This document shows, one piece after another, positions 1-8,229 of a stretch of 64,000 nt of DNA. A program made the position numbers and the translations under genes. Position 1 is the stretch's first letter. Each line of letters begins with the position of its first letter. The DNA is from Acetispira formosa (nom. nud.) (GTDB lineage Bacteria > Desulfobacterota > Desulfarculia > Adiutricales > Adiutricaceae). The stretch is from positions 1,178,001 through 1,242,000 of the forward strand of contig CP026657.1 of NCBI GenBank assembly GCA_023525915.1. The letters are read 5' to 3'. The notes beneath the pieces were generated by a model. It made no database searches and was not told the origin of the DNA. It was given only the letters and a program-made list of their open reading frames with translations.

Positions 1-162
1 TTCGCGAGTTACCGCTTACGCTTTAAACCTAGTCGCTGGCGCTCCGTCTCGCCATCCATGGCTCGACTCCTGTTATATGCGGCGGAGTTGGGTATAATTT
101 AGAATTTTAGAATTGCTGTCCGGCACTCACTCGGCCAGGCACACAGCACAGCCCTTAAAAGA

Positions 163-262
163 TGACCAGGCAGCCACCGGGAGAAATGTTTTTGCCCGGC
201 TCCGGTGACTAAAGACCCCCGGAACCGGAGCCGGGCAAAAACATTTCTTCCGGTGGCGGTCA
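163..262. repeat. Family-B long hairpin, copy 1
   Basis: Near-perfect inverted repeat of about 40-bp arms, bounded by TGACC and GGTCA. The arms contain GGGAGAAATGTTTTTGCCCG and its complement, around the short loop GTGACTAAAGACCCCC. There is one arm mismatch (TTCTTCC against TTCTCCC). As RNA it would form a very stable rod. Confidence 0.85.
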
Positions 263-447
263 CCCGCTTTTCCGAAAATTCAAATTTACTATGTACCAGT
301 TACCGCTTCGGCTTTAAAACCAGTCGCTGACGCTCCGTCTCGCCATCCATGGCTCGACTCCTATTATACGCGGCGGAGTTGGTTATAACTAGAATTTGAG
401 AATTGCTGTCCGGCTCTCACTCGGCCAGGCACGCAGCCCTTAAAAGA

Positions 448-547
448 TGACCAGGCAGCCACCGGGAGAAATGTTTTTGCCCGGCTCCGGTGACTAAAGA
501 CCCCCGGAACCGGAGCCGGGCAAAAACATTTCTCCCGGTGGCGGTCA
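448..547. repeat. Family-B long hairpin, copy 2
   Basis: The same 100-bp hairpin as at 163-262, spaced exactly 285 bp from it. Arms and loop are nearly identical, which suggests a recent tandem duplication of the whole A+B unit. Confidence 0.85.
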
Positions 548-802
548 CCCGCTTTTCCGAAAATTCAAATTGACTATGTAACAGTTACCGCTCAGGCTTT
601 AAAACCAGTCGCTGGCGCTCCGTCTCCCTTACAGGTCGACCTGCTATTTTAAAATCACCATCCACTTTGAGAATTGCTCTATCGGGCAAGTTGTCGTTGA
701 ATTTTTTGGCAAAAATTGCTATACAGATAGTTTACAGTTTTTGGCGATATCGCCCCAGGCCTTCACCTTTAATCGCCGCTTTGCGGCCAGGTCGTTGTTA
801 TT

Positions 803-1369
803 ATGCAAAATCTACTCGTCACCATCGTCGGGCGCGACCGTCCGGGAATCATCTATCAGGTCAGCCGCATCCTGGCCGATCGACACTGCAACGTCATTGA
901 AGTAAGCCAGACCACCCTTATGGATGAATTCGCCGGCCTCTTCTCCTGCGCCATGCCGCGCGGCACCGATCCCGATGAGCTTGACCGCGTTCTCGGTGAG
1001 GCTCTGGCCGGCTCCGGCCTGGGCCACTGGGTCAAGGCCGGCACTATCGACAATGCCCCGGCTATGCTGAGGGATCGTCTCGAACCCTATGTGGTGACCC
1101 TGCGCGGCCCCGACCGGCTGGGCATCATCCCTGAATTCTCAGGCATAATGGCTGGTTTTGAGGTTAATATCAACAACCTCAGAGCGGTTTCCATGACCGG
1201 CGGCCAGGACGGCAACAGCCCTCAGGTGGTGCTGTTCTTTGAGCTTTCAGTGCCGCGCGAAGTCAAACAGGGCGCTTTCCGCCAGGCCCTGAACATGGCC
1301 GCCGAAGAAATGGGCATGGAAATGAGCCTCCAGCACCGCGATATTTTTGAAGCCATCCACCGCCTCTAA
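803..1369 (+). CDS. Double ACT-domain protein, GcvR-like
   Basis: 188 aa with two ACT domains in tandem. The first (about residues 3-75) begins with LLVTIVGRDRPGIIYQVS. The second (about 97-180) begins with YVVTLRGPDRLGIIPEFS. The G-RDRPGI and GPDRLGI loops are the usual ligand-binding and dimer turns of ACT folds. Two ACT domains and this length match the GcvR family of small regulatory ligand-binding proteins. It lies about 200 bp upstream of a UPF0210 gene; in many bacteria a single-ACT protein (UPF0237) precedes UPF0210, so a regulatory partnership is likely. The start ATG has no strong Shine-Dalgarno. Product family is firm; the ligand is unknown. Confidence 0.8.
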   Translation: MQNLLVTIVGRDRPGIIYQVSRILADRHCNVIEVSQTTLMDEFAGLFSCAMPRGTDPDELDRVLGEALAGSGLGHWVKAGTIDNAPAMLRDRLEPYVVTLRGPDRLGIIPEFSGIMAGFEVNINNLRAVSMTGGQDGNSPQVVLFFELSVPREVKQGAFRQALNMAAEEMGMEMSLQHRDIFEAIHRL

Positions 1370-1370
1370 C

Positions 1371-1416
1371 CACCAGGGCACTGCCCTGGACCCACCAGGG
1401 CAGTGCCCTGGACCCA
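1371..1416. repeat. Tandem CCAGGGCA.TGCCCTGGACC palindromes
   Basis: Directly after the ACT-gene stop, two copies of a roughly 20-bp palindromic unit (CCAGGGCACTGCCCTGGAC, then CCAGGGCAGTGCCCTGGAC) stand side by side. A related 'gggtccagggctatgccctgg' sits at about 53429, at the 3' end of the mrp gene. Either unit could fold as a hairpin in the intergenic transcript. Confidence 0.6.
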
Positions 1417-1577
1417 TTTCCGAGGCGGCGTTTTCGACCAGACCAGATTTACGGCCGGGAAGTGGCCGCATAAAATAAAGAACAGCAACCAGGCCGCTTC
1501 CCGGCCGAAACACCAGGCAGGCTGAAACCGCCCATCGGACCTGTCCCGTGCGGACCACGCACACACATGGATGAAAA

Positions 1578-2951
1578 ATGTTAACTGATCGTGAAGTAGT
1601 CAGCACGCTTGAGATGCTGAAAAATGAGCACCTCGATGTGCGGGCCATTACCCTGGGCCTGTCGCTGATGGACTGCGTCTCCGACGACATCGGACGCCTC
1701 ACCGCTAAAATCCTCAACAAAGTAACCAGCTACGCGGAAAATCTCGTCTCCACCTGCGATAAAATCGGTGAAAAATACGGCATACCCGTGGTCAACAAAC
1801 GCATCGCCGTCTCCCCCATGAGCGCCCTGGCCGGGCCTTTCACTTCCGAACAGATGGTGAAAGTCGCCCAGGTGCTCGACCGGGCCGGACGCGAAGTGGG
1901 CGTCGATTTCGTCGGCGGCTTTGGCGCGCTGGTGGAAAAGGGCTTCTCCAAGGGCGACCTCTCCCTTATTAACGCCATTCCTGAAGCTCTGGCTGAAACT
2001 TCAAGGGTCTGCTCATCAGTGAACGTGGCCTCCAGCCGTGACGGCATCAATATGGACGCGGTCAAGCTTATGGGCGAAATCATCAAAAAAACGGCCGCCC
2101 TCACCTCCGACAAGGAAGGCCTGGGCTGCGCCAAACTGGTGGTTTTTGCCAACATCCCCCCCGACATGCCCTTTATGGCCGGAGCCTATCTGGGCCTGGG
2201 CGAACCGGACGCGGTCATTAACGTCGGCGTATCCGGTCCCGGCGTGGTGAAAAAGGCTGTGGACCGGGTCATGGCCCAGAGCCCGAAACCGAATTTTGAC
2301 CAGATCAGCGAAACCATCAAACGCACCGCCTATAAAGTGACCCGCGTAGGTGAACTTATGGGCCGCGAAGTGGCCGCCTCACTGGGCCTCCCGTTCGGCG
2401 TAGTGGACCTCTCGCTGGCCCCGACGCCGCAGGTAGGCGACTCGGTGGGCGAGATTTTCCAGTCGATGGGCCTGAAAGCCATTGGCGTTCCCGGCTCGAC
2501 CGCCCTTCTGGCGCTGTTAAATGACGCGGTCAAAAAAGGCGGAGCCTTTGCCTCCAGCCATGTGGGCGGCCTTTCTGGCGCTTTCATCCCCGTTTCTGAA
2601 GACCTGGGCATAGGTCAGGCGGCGGAGGAAGGTTATCTGAACATTGAAAAACTGGAAGCCATGACCGCGGTCTGCTCAGTTGGGCTGGATATGGTCTCCG
2701 TGCCGGGCGACACCTCGGCGGCCACCCTTTCAGCTATTATTGCCGATGAAATGGCCATTGGCATGATCAATCACAAAACCACCGCCGTCCGGGTCATTCC
2801 CGTTCCCGGAAAAAAAGCCGGGGAACAGGTGCACTATGGCGGTCTTTTGGGCTGGGCCCGGATCATGGATGTGGCTGATTATGAAGAGGCCGGTGATTTC
2901 ATCGCCCTCGGCGGCCGCATCCCGGCCCCGATTCACAGCCTGAAAAACTAA
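1578..2951 (+). CDS. UPF0210 (DUF711 / 'PFL-like') protein
   Basis: 457 aa, the usual length of the UPF0210 family. The family is named for weak similarity to pyruvate formate-lyase, but it is not a proven glycyl-radical enzyme and its reaction is unknown. Recognisable segments are the N-terminal [20 protein letters not shown], the conserved RIAVSPMS region, and [11 protein letters not shown] near residue 375. The start ATG at 1578 follows ATGGATGAAAA; two out-of-frame ATGs sit just upstream. It is preceded by the double-ACT gene and followed within 10 bp by a strong terminator, so this is the last gene of a two-gene unit. Confidence 0.88.
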   Translation: MLTDREVVSTLEMLKNEHLDVRAITLGLSLMDCVSDDIGRLTAKILNKVTSYAENLVSTCDKIGEKYGIPVVNKRIAVSPMSALAGPFTSEQMVKVAQVLDRAGREVGVDFVGGFGALVEKGFSKGDLSLINAIPEALAETSRVCSSVNVASSRDGINMDAVKLMGEIIKKTAALTSDKEGLGCAKLVVFANIPPDMPFMAGAYLGLGEPDAVINVGVSGPGVVKKAVDRVMAQSPKPNFDQISETIKRTAYKVTRVGELMGREVAASLGLPFGVVDLSLAPTPQVGDSVGEIFQSMGLKAIGVPGSTALLALLNDAVKKGGAFASSHVGGLSGAFIPVSEDLGIGQAAEEGYLNIEKLEAMTAVCSVGLDMVSVPGDTSAATLSAIIADEMAIGMINHKTTAVRVIPVPGKKAGEQVHYGGLLGWARIMDVADYEEAGDFIALGGRIPAPIHSLKN

Positions 2952-2957
2952 ACTCAA

Positions 2958-2992
2958 GGCCGGCGGTAAATTATTCGCCGGCCTTCTTTTGT
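2958..2992 (+). terminator. Rho-independent terminator after UPF0210
   Basis: Perfect 8-bp stem GGCCGGCG/CGCCGGCC, 10-nt loop, then TTCTTTTGTT. It begins 7 bp after the UPF0210 stop. The remaining 2993-3288 has no convincing gene; a possible short reading frame at 3008-3226 has no family features. Confidence 0.85.
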
Positions 2993-3288
2993 TCCGCTTT
3001 CCAGAGTTTGCGAAATCCCTCAGGGAAGCGACGGAAAGGAAACTACGATTTTATTCAGGAAAGCCATGACTTGACATCTCAAATACGGTATAATTATTGG
3101 AAAGGCCGGGCGGCGCGAATAGCCCCTGGCGGAATCTTTATTAAAAGGATTATTTACGCGAGACGATTCGCACGCCCGGATGCTTTGGGCGGAATGAATG
3201 TAAAAGGCTCGTTTGTTGCACACTGAAACGCACTGTCGGCCGCCGGTTTTCGGCAGGTTGGCCGTGCGCCGGTAAAAGGTTCGAAATT

Positions 3289-3741
3289 ATGGCTTATACA
3301 CGCCCATTAGATGACATCAGAGTCGGCGGGGAAATCGACGCCGTCTGCACCCGCTGCCGTATCTTAACCAATCACCGCATTGTGGCCATGGTCGATGGCA
3401 TGGTCAAGCGGGTGATCTGCCTGACCTGCCAGAGCCAGCACAACTATCGTCAGCCTCCGGGAGAAAAAAAGCAAAGCGCGGCCAAGGTTATGCGCGTCTC
3501 CAAGGAGATGAAAAAGACGACCGCCCCGGCCGGCGGAGCCAGGGTTTTCGCCCAGTGGATGAAGAGCAAGGAGGACCTGACCGAGCCGGCCCGCCCCTAC
3601 AATATTCAGTCCGCCTTTGAGGCCGGGGAAGCCCTTGAGCATCCTAAGTTCGGCCTGGGCTTTGTCCAGCGGGTCATCCCGCCCAACAAGATTGAAGTGA
3701 TGTTTGAAACAGAAATCAAGACCCTGGCCATGAACTCCTGA
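3289..3741 (+). CDS. Zinc-ribbon protein of unknown function
   Basis: 150 aa. The N-terminus has a CX2C...CX2C zinc-ribbon pattern (CTRCRIL at about 20-23 and CLTC at about 45-48). A basic, low-complexity linker follows, then a C-terminal segment ALEHPKFGLGFVQRVIPPNK that resembles the small 'HPKFG.G.V' SH3-like module found at the ends of some helicases and CarD-like proteins. That combination suggests a nucleic-acid or RNA-polymerase-associated protein. This is inference; I do not recognise a named family. It stands alone: UPF0210 ends with a terminator upstream and repeats follow downstream. ATG at 3289 with GGTTCGAAATT upstream, a weak SD. Confidence 0.6.
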   Translation: MAYTRPLDDIRVGGEIDAVCTRCRILTNHRIVAMVDGMVKRVICLTCQSQHNYRQPPGEKKQSAAKVMRVSKEMKKTTAPAGGARVFAQWMKSKEDLTEPARPYNIQSAFEAGEALEHPKFGLGFVQRVIPPNKIEVMFETEIKTLAMNS

Positions 3742-3749
3742 GCATGAGT

Positions 3750-3840
3750 GTGCGTGGACCGCACGGGACGGGGTCTGGGGGCGCTTTTCAGCAATCGCCA
3801 GCTTCGGCGGCCCTTATCGTATTAAGGAAGGGGCCACTTA
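3750..3840. repeat. Degenerate copy of the GTGTGCGTGG.CCGCACGGG / 'atcgtattaag' repeat
   Basis: GTGTGCGTGGACCGCACGGG followed about 45 bp later by CGGCGGCCCTTATCGTATTAAG. The same order occurs at 53205-53310 (GTGCGTGGCCCGCACGGGG ... GGCGGCCATCATCGTATTAAG). The first motif, inverted, also occurs at 1541-1566. At 53.2 kb the sequence continues into a full palindrome; here only one arm is present. Confidence 0.5.
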
Positions 3841-3883
3841 GGCTGTGGACAGTGCAGAGGCGCTTCGAAGTGGCCCGCCGCCC

Positions 3884-4053
3884 AGCGGTTCCAATTATGG
3901 CTTTTTCCTAAACTTACGGCTCGTAGCTACACAAAAAGCGTGGTTTTTGTTTCGCGAGCAACTATTTTTCCGTCAAGACCAGTCACTGGCGCTCCGTCTC
4001 GCTACGCTCGACCCCGGCTTTATGCGGCGGTGTCGGCCATAATTAGAATTGCT
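3884..4053 (+). repeat. Family-A repeat (tandem pair, first unit)
   Basis: About 170 bp bounded by near-inverted ends (AGCGGTTCCAATTATGGC and GCCATAATTAGAATTGCTGG). Inside are CACAAAAAGCGTGGTTTTTG and a GTCACTGGCGCTCCGTCTC core. The next unit starts 183 bp later, joined by a GGCCCGCCGCCC spacer. Confidence 0.9.
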
Positions 4054-4066
4054 GGCCCGCCGCCCA

Positions 4067-4236
4067 GCGATTCCAATTATGGCTTTTTTCCTAAACTTAC
4101 GGCTCGTAGCTACACAAAAAGCGTGGTTTTTGTTTCGCGAACGGCTATTTTTTCGTCATAACCAGTCGCTGGCGCTCCGTCTCGCTACGCTCGACCCCGG
4201 CTTTATGCGGCGGTGTCGGCCATAATTAGAATTGCT
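4067..4236 (+). repeat. Family-A repeat (tandem pair, second unit)
   Basis: Second full copy, nearly identical to the first and in the same orientation. The GGCCCGCCGCCC spacer recurs at its end (about 4236), as expected of a tandem duplication. Short methionine-started reading frames across the pair are fortuitous. Confidence 0.9.
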
Positions 4237-4255
4237 GGCCCGCCGCCCGCCCGAC

Positions 4256-4284
4256 TTGGCATAACGACAGAAATGTTGTATATT
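4256..4284 (+). promoter_or_regulatory. Probable sigma-70 promoter for the DUF1638 gene
   Basis: TTGGCA, 17-bp spacer, TATATT, placed just after the family-A tandem pair and about 190 bp before the DUF1638 start. The leader contains a copy of the GCACxxxxCAAC.TGCCCTGAAC...GGGCAGTGTGTC repeat at about 4408-4451. Confidence 0.5.
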
Positions 4285-4474
4285 TGAAAGGGTATGGATT
4301 TATATTTGGATGCCGCTCCGGCAGCAATTCTGAAAAACGCTTACATTTGGAATTGCCGCCGCCCTGGATTTCAGCGCCGGTTGAACATTAGGACCAGCCT
4401 TTTACCGGCACACCGCCAACATGCCCTGAACAGGCGAGGGGCAGTGTGTCTCTGTAAAAGGCAGACTGACGTTT

Positions 4475-5230
4475 ATGGTTGAAATCCATTTGAATGTGAA
4501 AGCTGGACAGATGACCCGACCTGACCGAGATAACCCCGCTCTTCAGGACGCCAACACAGTCATATTGTGCTGCAACACCCTGGAAGATGAAATCAGGCAG
4601 GTTCTCAACGATACCGGCCTGGATTATCCCATAGTCTGGCTGGAAGCCGGAATGCACAACCAGCCCGACCAACTGCGCGTCCACATTAATAAGACCCTGA
4701 AAGAAATAAACAGCCGCCGGGTATTGATGGCTCTCGGCCACTGCGGCGGAGCCTGTGTCGGGCTGGAGACGGGGAATTATCAGCTGATCATTCCCCGATC
4801 AGATGACTGCCTGTCGCTATTGTTAGGTTCGATGGAAAAACGGAAGCTGGCCGGACGCGACGCCGCCACCTATTTTCTAACCGCCGGCTGGCTGAGATAT
4901 ACGGACAATCTGATAAGCTCATTTGCCAGGGACGCCGAGAGATTCGGGCGTGAAAAGGCTGAACGCGTTTATAAGATAATGCTGAAGCATTACCGGCGGT
5001 TCGGCTTCATAGATACCGGAGCCTACGACCTGGAACAGCAGGAGCGGCAAATCGGCCCGCTGGCCGACACCCTGAACATCGGCCTGGAAAGGCTCGATGG
5101 TGACCTCAGCTGGCTCAGGCGGCTCCTGACCGGCCCCTGGTCAGAAGCTGATTTCCTGATCGTGCCGCCCAACAGCCGCCTGAACCTGACCGATTGGGAC
5201 TGGCTCGGCACAGCCTCAACGCAGTTTTGA
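4475..5230 (+). CDS. DUF1638 protein
   Basis: Up to 251 aa; an in-frame ATG at 4511 would give 239 aa and fits the conserved start of the family better. Family features seen: CCNTLEDEIRQVL, a GMHNQPDQL segment, ALGHCGGACVGLE, the LIIPRSDDCLSLLLGS block, TAGWLRYTDN, and the C-terminal HYRRFGFIDTG. DUF1638 proteins occur in methanogens and acetogenic or sulfate-reducing bacteria, often near corrinoid methyltransferases. Their biochemical role is not established. The conserved Cys, His and Asp residues suggest metal or cofactor binding (inference). It is a single gene behind its own promoter, with no methyltransferase beside it. Confidence 0.8.
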   Translation: MVEIHLNVKAGQMTRPDRDNPALQDANTVILCCNTLEDEIRQVLNDTGLDYPIVWLEAGMHNQPDQLRVHINKTLKEINSRRVLMALGHCGGACVGLETGNYQLIIPRSDDCLSLLLGSMEKRKLAGRDAATYFLTAGWLRYTDNLISSFARDAERFGREKAERVYKIMLKHYRRFGFIDTGAYDLEQQERQIGPLADTLNIGLERLDGDLSWLRRLLTGPWSEADFLIVPPNSRLNLTDWDWLGTASTQF

Positions 5231-5243
5231 GCTGAATCTGTTT

Positions 5244-5454
5244 AGAAGTCATTTTATAAATCGTTTAATGAACACTGACACGAACTACCTGCCGCCTGTT
5301 GACGGCATGTTGACCGCACTCCGGTAAAAGATAGGTTTTTTGCTTCCCTGCCAGGCGAGAAGGCTTTTTATTAGAAATATTATGACATGTTTCGAGCATT
5401 AAAGAGACTCCCGCAACGACGCCGGTAAGCCGGGATATTTATGAAATGACTTTT
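5244..5454 (-). repeat. Element E, longer copy: inverted-end repeat
   Basis: Bounded by AGAAGTCATTTTATAAA and its inverse TATTTATGAAATGACTTTT. The interior has the complement of GCGTCGTTGCGGGAGTCTCTTTAATGCTCGAAA, which also occurs inside 18947-19090 in the opposite orientation. About 211 bp with no coding capacity, so a MITE-like element. It fills most of the gap before waaA. Confidence 0.7.
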
Positions 5455-5513
5455 GCTGAAAAATCAAGCCCTCAGTTTATATTTAGAATGTCTGAACCCT
5501 TGGAGGTTAAAAT

Positions 5514-6821
5514 ATGCGCATCATATATAAAATTGTATATTTCATAGGGTTCCTGATAACCTGGCCCTTCTGGATCATCAGGGATATGATTCACCACAAG
5601 CCCTACAGCTTCAAAAGCCGCTATCTGGGCCCCGGAAAAATGCTGCCCAAGCAGCCCGGGCGCCCCCGCGTCTGGCTCTGGGCCTTGAGCATGGGCGAAA
5701 TTCTGGCTGCCAAAAAGCTGGTGCCCGCCCTGGAAGAGGCTGGGGCCGAAGTTGTCATCAGTTCCACCACAGCCATTGGCCGCGATACGGCCGCCCACGC
5801 TTTTCCCGGCCGCCTGGTGCTGTCTTCGCCGCTGGACTTCGGCCTCTCCACCCGACGCTTCCTGGAGGCGGTGGACCCCGACCTTCTGGTGCTGGTGGAG
5901 ACGGATATCTGGCCCGGCATCCTTTTCCGCATGAAGGAGCAAAACCGCCCCAGAGCCCTGGTATCAGCCCGCATCAGCCCCCGCTCACTCAAAGGCTACA
6001 GCTATATAAAATCATTTTGGCGGCGGGTCATGCGGATGTTCGACTTCATCACCACCCAGAGTGAGGACGACCGTACCCGCCTGATTGAACTGGGAGCCGA
6101 TCCCGACACCACCTATGCCATTGGCGATATCAAATTCGACCGGGCGGTGCATGAAAGCACCCCGGAAAACAAGGCCGCCAGGCTGCGCGAAGCCGGATGG
6201 CCCGACGGCCGCTGGATTGTGGCCGGAAGCACCCACACCGGCGAAGAATCCATTATTCTGGAAACTTTCACCCAGTTGAAAGAAAAAGACCCCGCCAAAT
6301 ACCGCGACCTCAAATTGCTCATCGCTCCCCGCAACAAAAGTGATTTTGAATCCGTCTGGAACATGATGCAGGAAAGAGGGCTTCCGGCCGCCCACCGCGG
6401 TCAGCCACAGGCGACCGATATGGACAAGGACATTTTTCTCCTCGATACCCTGGGCGAACTGGACGCGTTCTACGATATTGCCGACATCGCGCTGGTGGGC
6501 AAAAGCTGGGCCGGCCAGCACAAGGGCGGCGGCCACAATCCGCTGGAACCGGCCGCCAAAGGCAAACCCGTGCTCTTTGGCCCCCTCACCCATAACTACC
6601 GCTGGATGACCAGGGCGCTTCTGGCTTACGGCGGCGGACTGATGGTGGCTGACCAGCCCGCGCTTCTGGCCGCTTTGGAAGATTTGCTGGACAACCCTGA
6701 AAAAGCGAAAGAAATGGGCCATAAAGCCGCCGAGTTCGTGCGCACCCATCAGGGCACAACCGGCAAAACCATGGAACACCTGATGCCTTTCATCGAAAGG
6801 GCCAAACAGAGACTTTCCTGA
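5514..6821 (+). CDS. waaA: 3-deoxy-D-manno-octulosonic acid (Kdo) transferase
   Basis: 435 aa, the normal WaaA/KdtA length. It transfers Kdo from CMP-Kdo to lipid IVA at the cytoplasmic face of the inner membrane. An N-terminal hydrophobic anchor (about 4-24) precedes the GT-B N-domain with WALSMGEILAAKKLVPAL, where the conserved Glu is the expected general base. VETDIWPG, ARISPRS and the C-domain KSWAGQHKGGGHNPLEPAAKGKPVLFG region are classic for the family. A strong SD (GGAGG) lies 9 bp before ATG 5514. It is the first gene of an LPS block continuing with lpxK, waaF-gmhB and a second heptosyltransferase. A family-A repeat separates it from lpxK. Confidence 0.95.
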   Translation: MRIIYKIVYFIGFLITWPFWIIRDMIHHKPYSFKSRYLGPGKMLPKQPGRPRVWLWALSMGEILAAKKLVPALEEAGAEVVISSTTAIGRDTAAHAFPGRLVLSSPLDFGLSTRRFLEAVDPDLLVLVETDIWPGILFRMKEQNRPRALVSARISPRSLKGYSYIKSFWRRVMRMFDFITTQSEDDRTRLIELGADPDTTYAIGDIKFDRAVHESTPENKAARLREAGWPDGRWIVAGSTHTGEESIILETFTQLKEKDPAKYRDLKLLIAPRNKSDFESVWNMMQERGLPAAHRGQPQATDMDKDIFLLDTLGELDAFYDIADIALVGKSWAGQHKGGGHNPLEPAAKGKPVLFGPLTHNYRWMTRALLAYGGGLMVADQPALLAALEDLLDNPEKAKEMGHKAAEFVRTHQGTTGKTMEHLMPFIERAKQRLS

Positions 6822-6840
6822 AGAGGCAAGCGGCTCAGCA

Positions 6841-7018
6841 GCGGCAATTCTCAAAGTAGACGGCAATTTTAAAATAGCAGGTCGCCCTGCAAGGGGTGAC
6901 GGAGCGCCAGCGACTGGTTTTGGCGGAAAAATAGCCGCTCGCGAAACAAAAACCACGCTTTTTGTGAAGCTACGAGCCGTAAGTTTATGGGAAAAAGTTT
7001 ACTTTTAAAATTGCCCAG
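6841..7018 (-). repeat. Family-A repeat between waaA and lpxK
   Basis: Full copy, inverted relative to the 4-kb pair. It has the 'AGCGGCAATTCTCAAAGTAGAC...TTTACTTTTAAAATTGC' type of ends, GACGGAGCGCCAGCGAC and CAAAAACCACGCTTTTTG. It lies inside what is otherwise a co-directional LPS gene block, 20 bp after the waaA stop. Confidence 0.9.
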
Positions 7019-7116
7019 CAAGCAAAGTCCCGGCCTTTCCGATAACTGATTCCAAAGGGGCTGAAGGTCTTCCCCGGTAAGGGCAGACCAACGGCCCCCG
7101 CTTTAAGGAGCAAACC

Positions 7117-8229
7117 GTGGCCAAGCGCGATCCGGGCCTCACCTTCATTGGCAGATTGACAGCCCAGCTTGAGGAAAATTGGCGCGGGGTTCGTCCCTTC
7201 ACCGCCCTCCGTCCGCTGGGGGCCCTTTACGGCCTAGGCGCACAGCTCCGCCGTCACCTTTATGAGCGCGGAACAGTCAACGCGGCCAGAGCCGAGCGTC
7301 CGGTGGTCAGTCTCGGCAACCTGACGGTCGGCGGCGCGGGCAAGACGCCCATGTGTCTGGCCATGGCCCGGCTCCTTTTGGAAAGAAGCTGTCATCCGGC
7401 CATTCTCAGCCGCGGCTACGGGCGCAGGCCCGAAGCCCGCTCCCCGCTGATAGTCTCCAAGGGCTGGGCGCGGGTGGTGAGCGACAAGGTGATGGCCTCC
7501 GGCCCGGCCGACAGCGGTGACGAGCCCTGGCTGATGGCCGCGCAATTGCCGCAGGCGGCCATTGTGGTGGATGAGAACCGCACGCGGGCCGCCCGTCTGG
7601 CCGTGGGCGGCCTGGGGGCCGACATCCTCCTTCTGGATGACGGCTATCAGCACCTGGCCCTTCAAGCCGATTGCCGGGTGCTTCTGATACCGGCCCGCAA
7701 CCCCTTCGGCAACGGCGCGGTGCTCCCGGCCGGGCCGCTCCGGGAGCCGGTCTCGGCCCACCGGTCCGCCGATATAATTGTGGTGACCGGAGCGGCGGAA
7801 CCGTCGCCGGAAGCGTTGGAGCTGAGCGGCGACCGGCCGGTGTTCACGGCCGAATACAAATCCATCGCCTGGACCTCAGCCCGGGACGGCCGGACTCTCA
7901 GGCCCGAACAGCTTTCCGGCCGCCCGGTCTACGCTTTCTGCGGCTTGGGAAGGCCGGACGGCTTTCAGCGGTCCCTGGAACGGCTGAATCTGGACCTGCG
8001 CGGTTTCGAGGCCCTGCGGGACCATCAGAAATATGACGAAGCTCTGCTGCGTCGCCTCAATGATGATTTCAAGGCCAGCGGGGCCGAATTCATCGTCACC
8101 ACAGCCAAGGACGCAGTCAAGATACCGCCTGATTTTTTCACCGACCTTCTGGTGCTGGAAATGGAAATGCACATCCACCGGGCGGACGAATTCATTGAGA
8201 TGGTGTTGAGCATTGTCAAAAAGTTATAA
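7117..8229 (+). CDS. lpxK: Tetraacyldisaccharide 4'-kinase
   Basis: 370 aa. It phosphorylates the 4' position of tetraacyldisaccharide-1-phosphate to make lipid IVA, the substrate of WaaA next door. The P-loop reads GNLTVGGAGKTP (about residues 68-79). LILLDDGYQHLALQADC carries the conserved DDGYQH catalytic and Mg-binding motif. RNPFGNGAVLPAGPLREP is also diagnostic. The start is GTG at 7117 with AGGAG six bases upstream. The 3' end overlaps the next gene by 17 bp, so the two are translationally linked. Peripheral inner-membrane enzyme. Confidence 0.95.
   Translation: MAKRDPGLTFIGRLTAQLEENWRGVRPFTALRPLGALYGLGAQLRRHLYERGTVNAARAERPVVSLGNLTVGGAGKTPMCLAMARLLLERSCHPAILSRGYGRRPEARSPLIVSKGWARVVSDKVMASGPADSGDEPWLMAAQLPQAAIVVDENRTRAARLAVGGLGADILLLDDGYQHLALQADCRVLLIPARNPFGNGAVLPAGPLREPVSAHRSADIIVVTGAAEPSPEALELSGDRPVFTAEYKSIAWTSARDGRTLRPEQLSGRPVYAFCGLGRPDGFQRSLERLNLDLRGFEALRDHQKYDEALLRRLNDDFKASGAEFIVTTAKDAVKIPPDFFTDLLVLEMEMHIHRADEFIEMVLSIVKKL

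Larger units (their letters stand above)
1..679. repeat. Composite repeat block: three partial family-A copies and two family-B hairpins
   Basis: No gene is seen here. Partial family-A copies lie at about 1-118, 270-408 and 558-679; each carries the conserved GTCGCTGGCGCTCCGTCTC core (the second copy has one change) and ends in AATTGCT. Two 100-bp hairpins lie between them at 163-262 and 448-547. A plus B together repeats with a period of about 285 bp, so the block grew by tandem duplication of a two-family unit. The second and third A copies lack the AAAAAGCGTGG half. The third ends in the alternative 'ggtcgacctgctattttaaaat' type of terminus seen at 43.2 and 53.1 kb, so two A subtypes were joined here. 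The block continues off the left edge of the window. Confidence 0.85.

Noticed and set aside
3071..3094. TTGACA and TATAAT as a promoter of the zinc-ribbon gene
   Set aside because: Both hexamers are perfect but only 12 bp apart, too close for a sigma-70 promoter.
3008..3226. 72-codon reading frame before the zinc-ribbon gene
   Set aside because: No SD, no recognisable sequence, and it spans the region with promoter-like hexamers.
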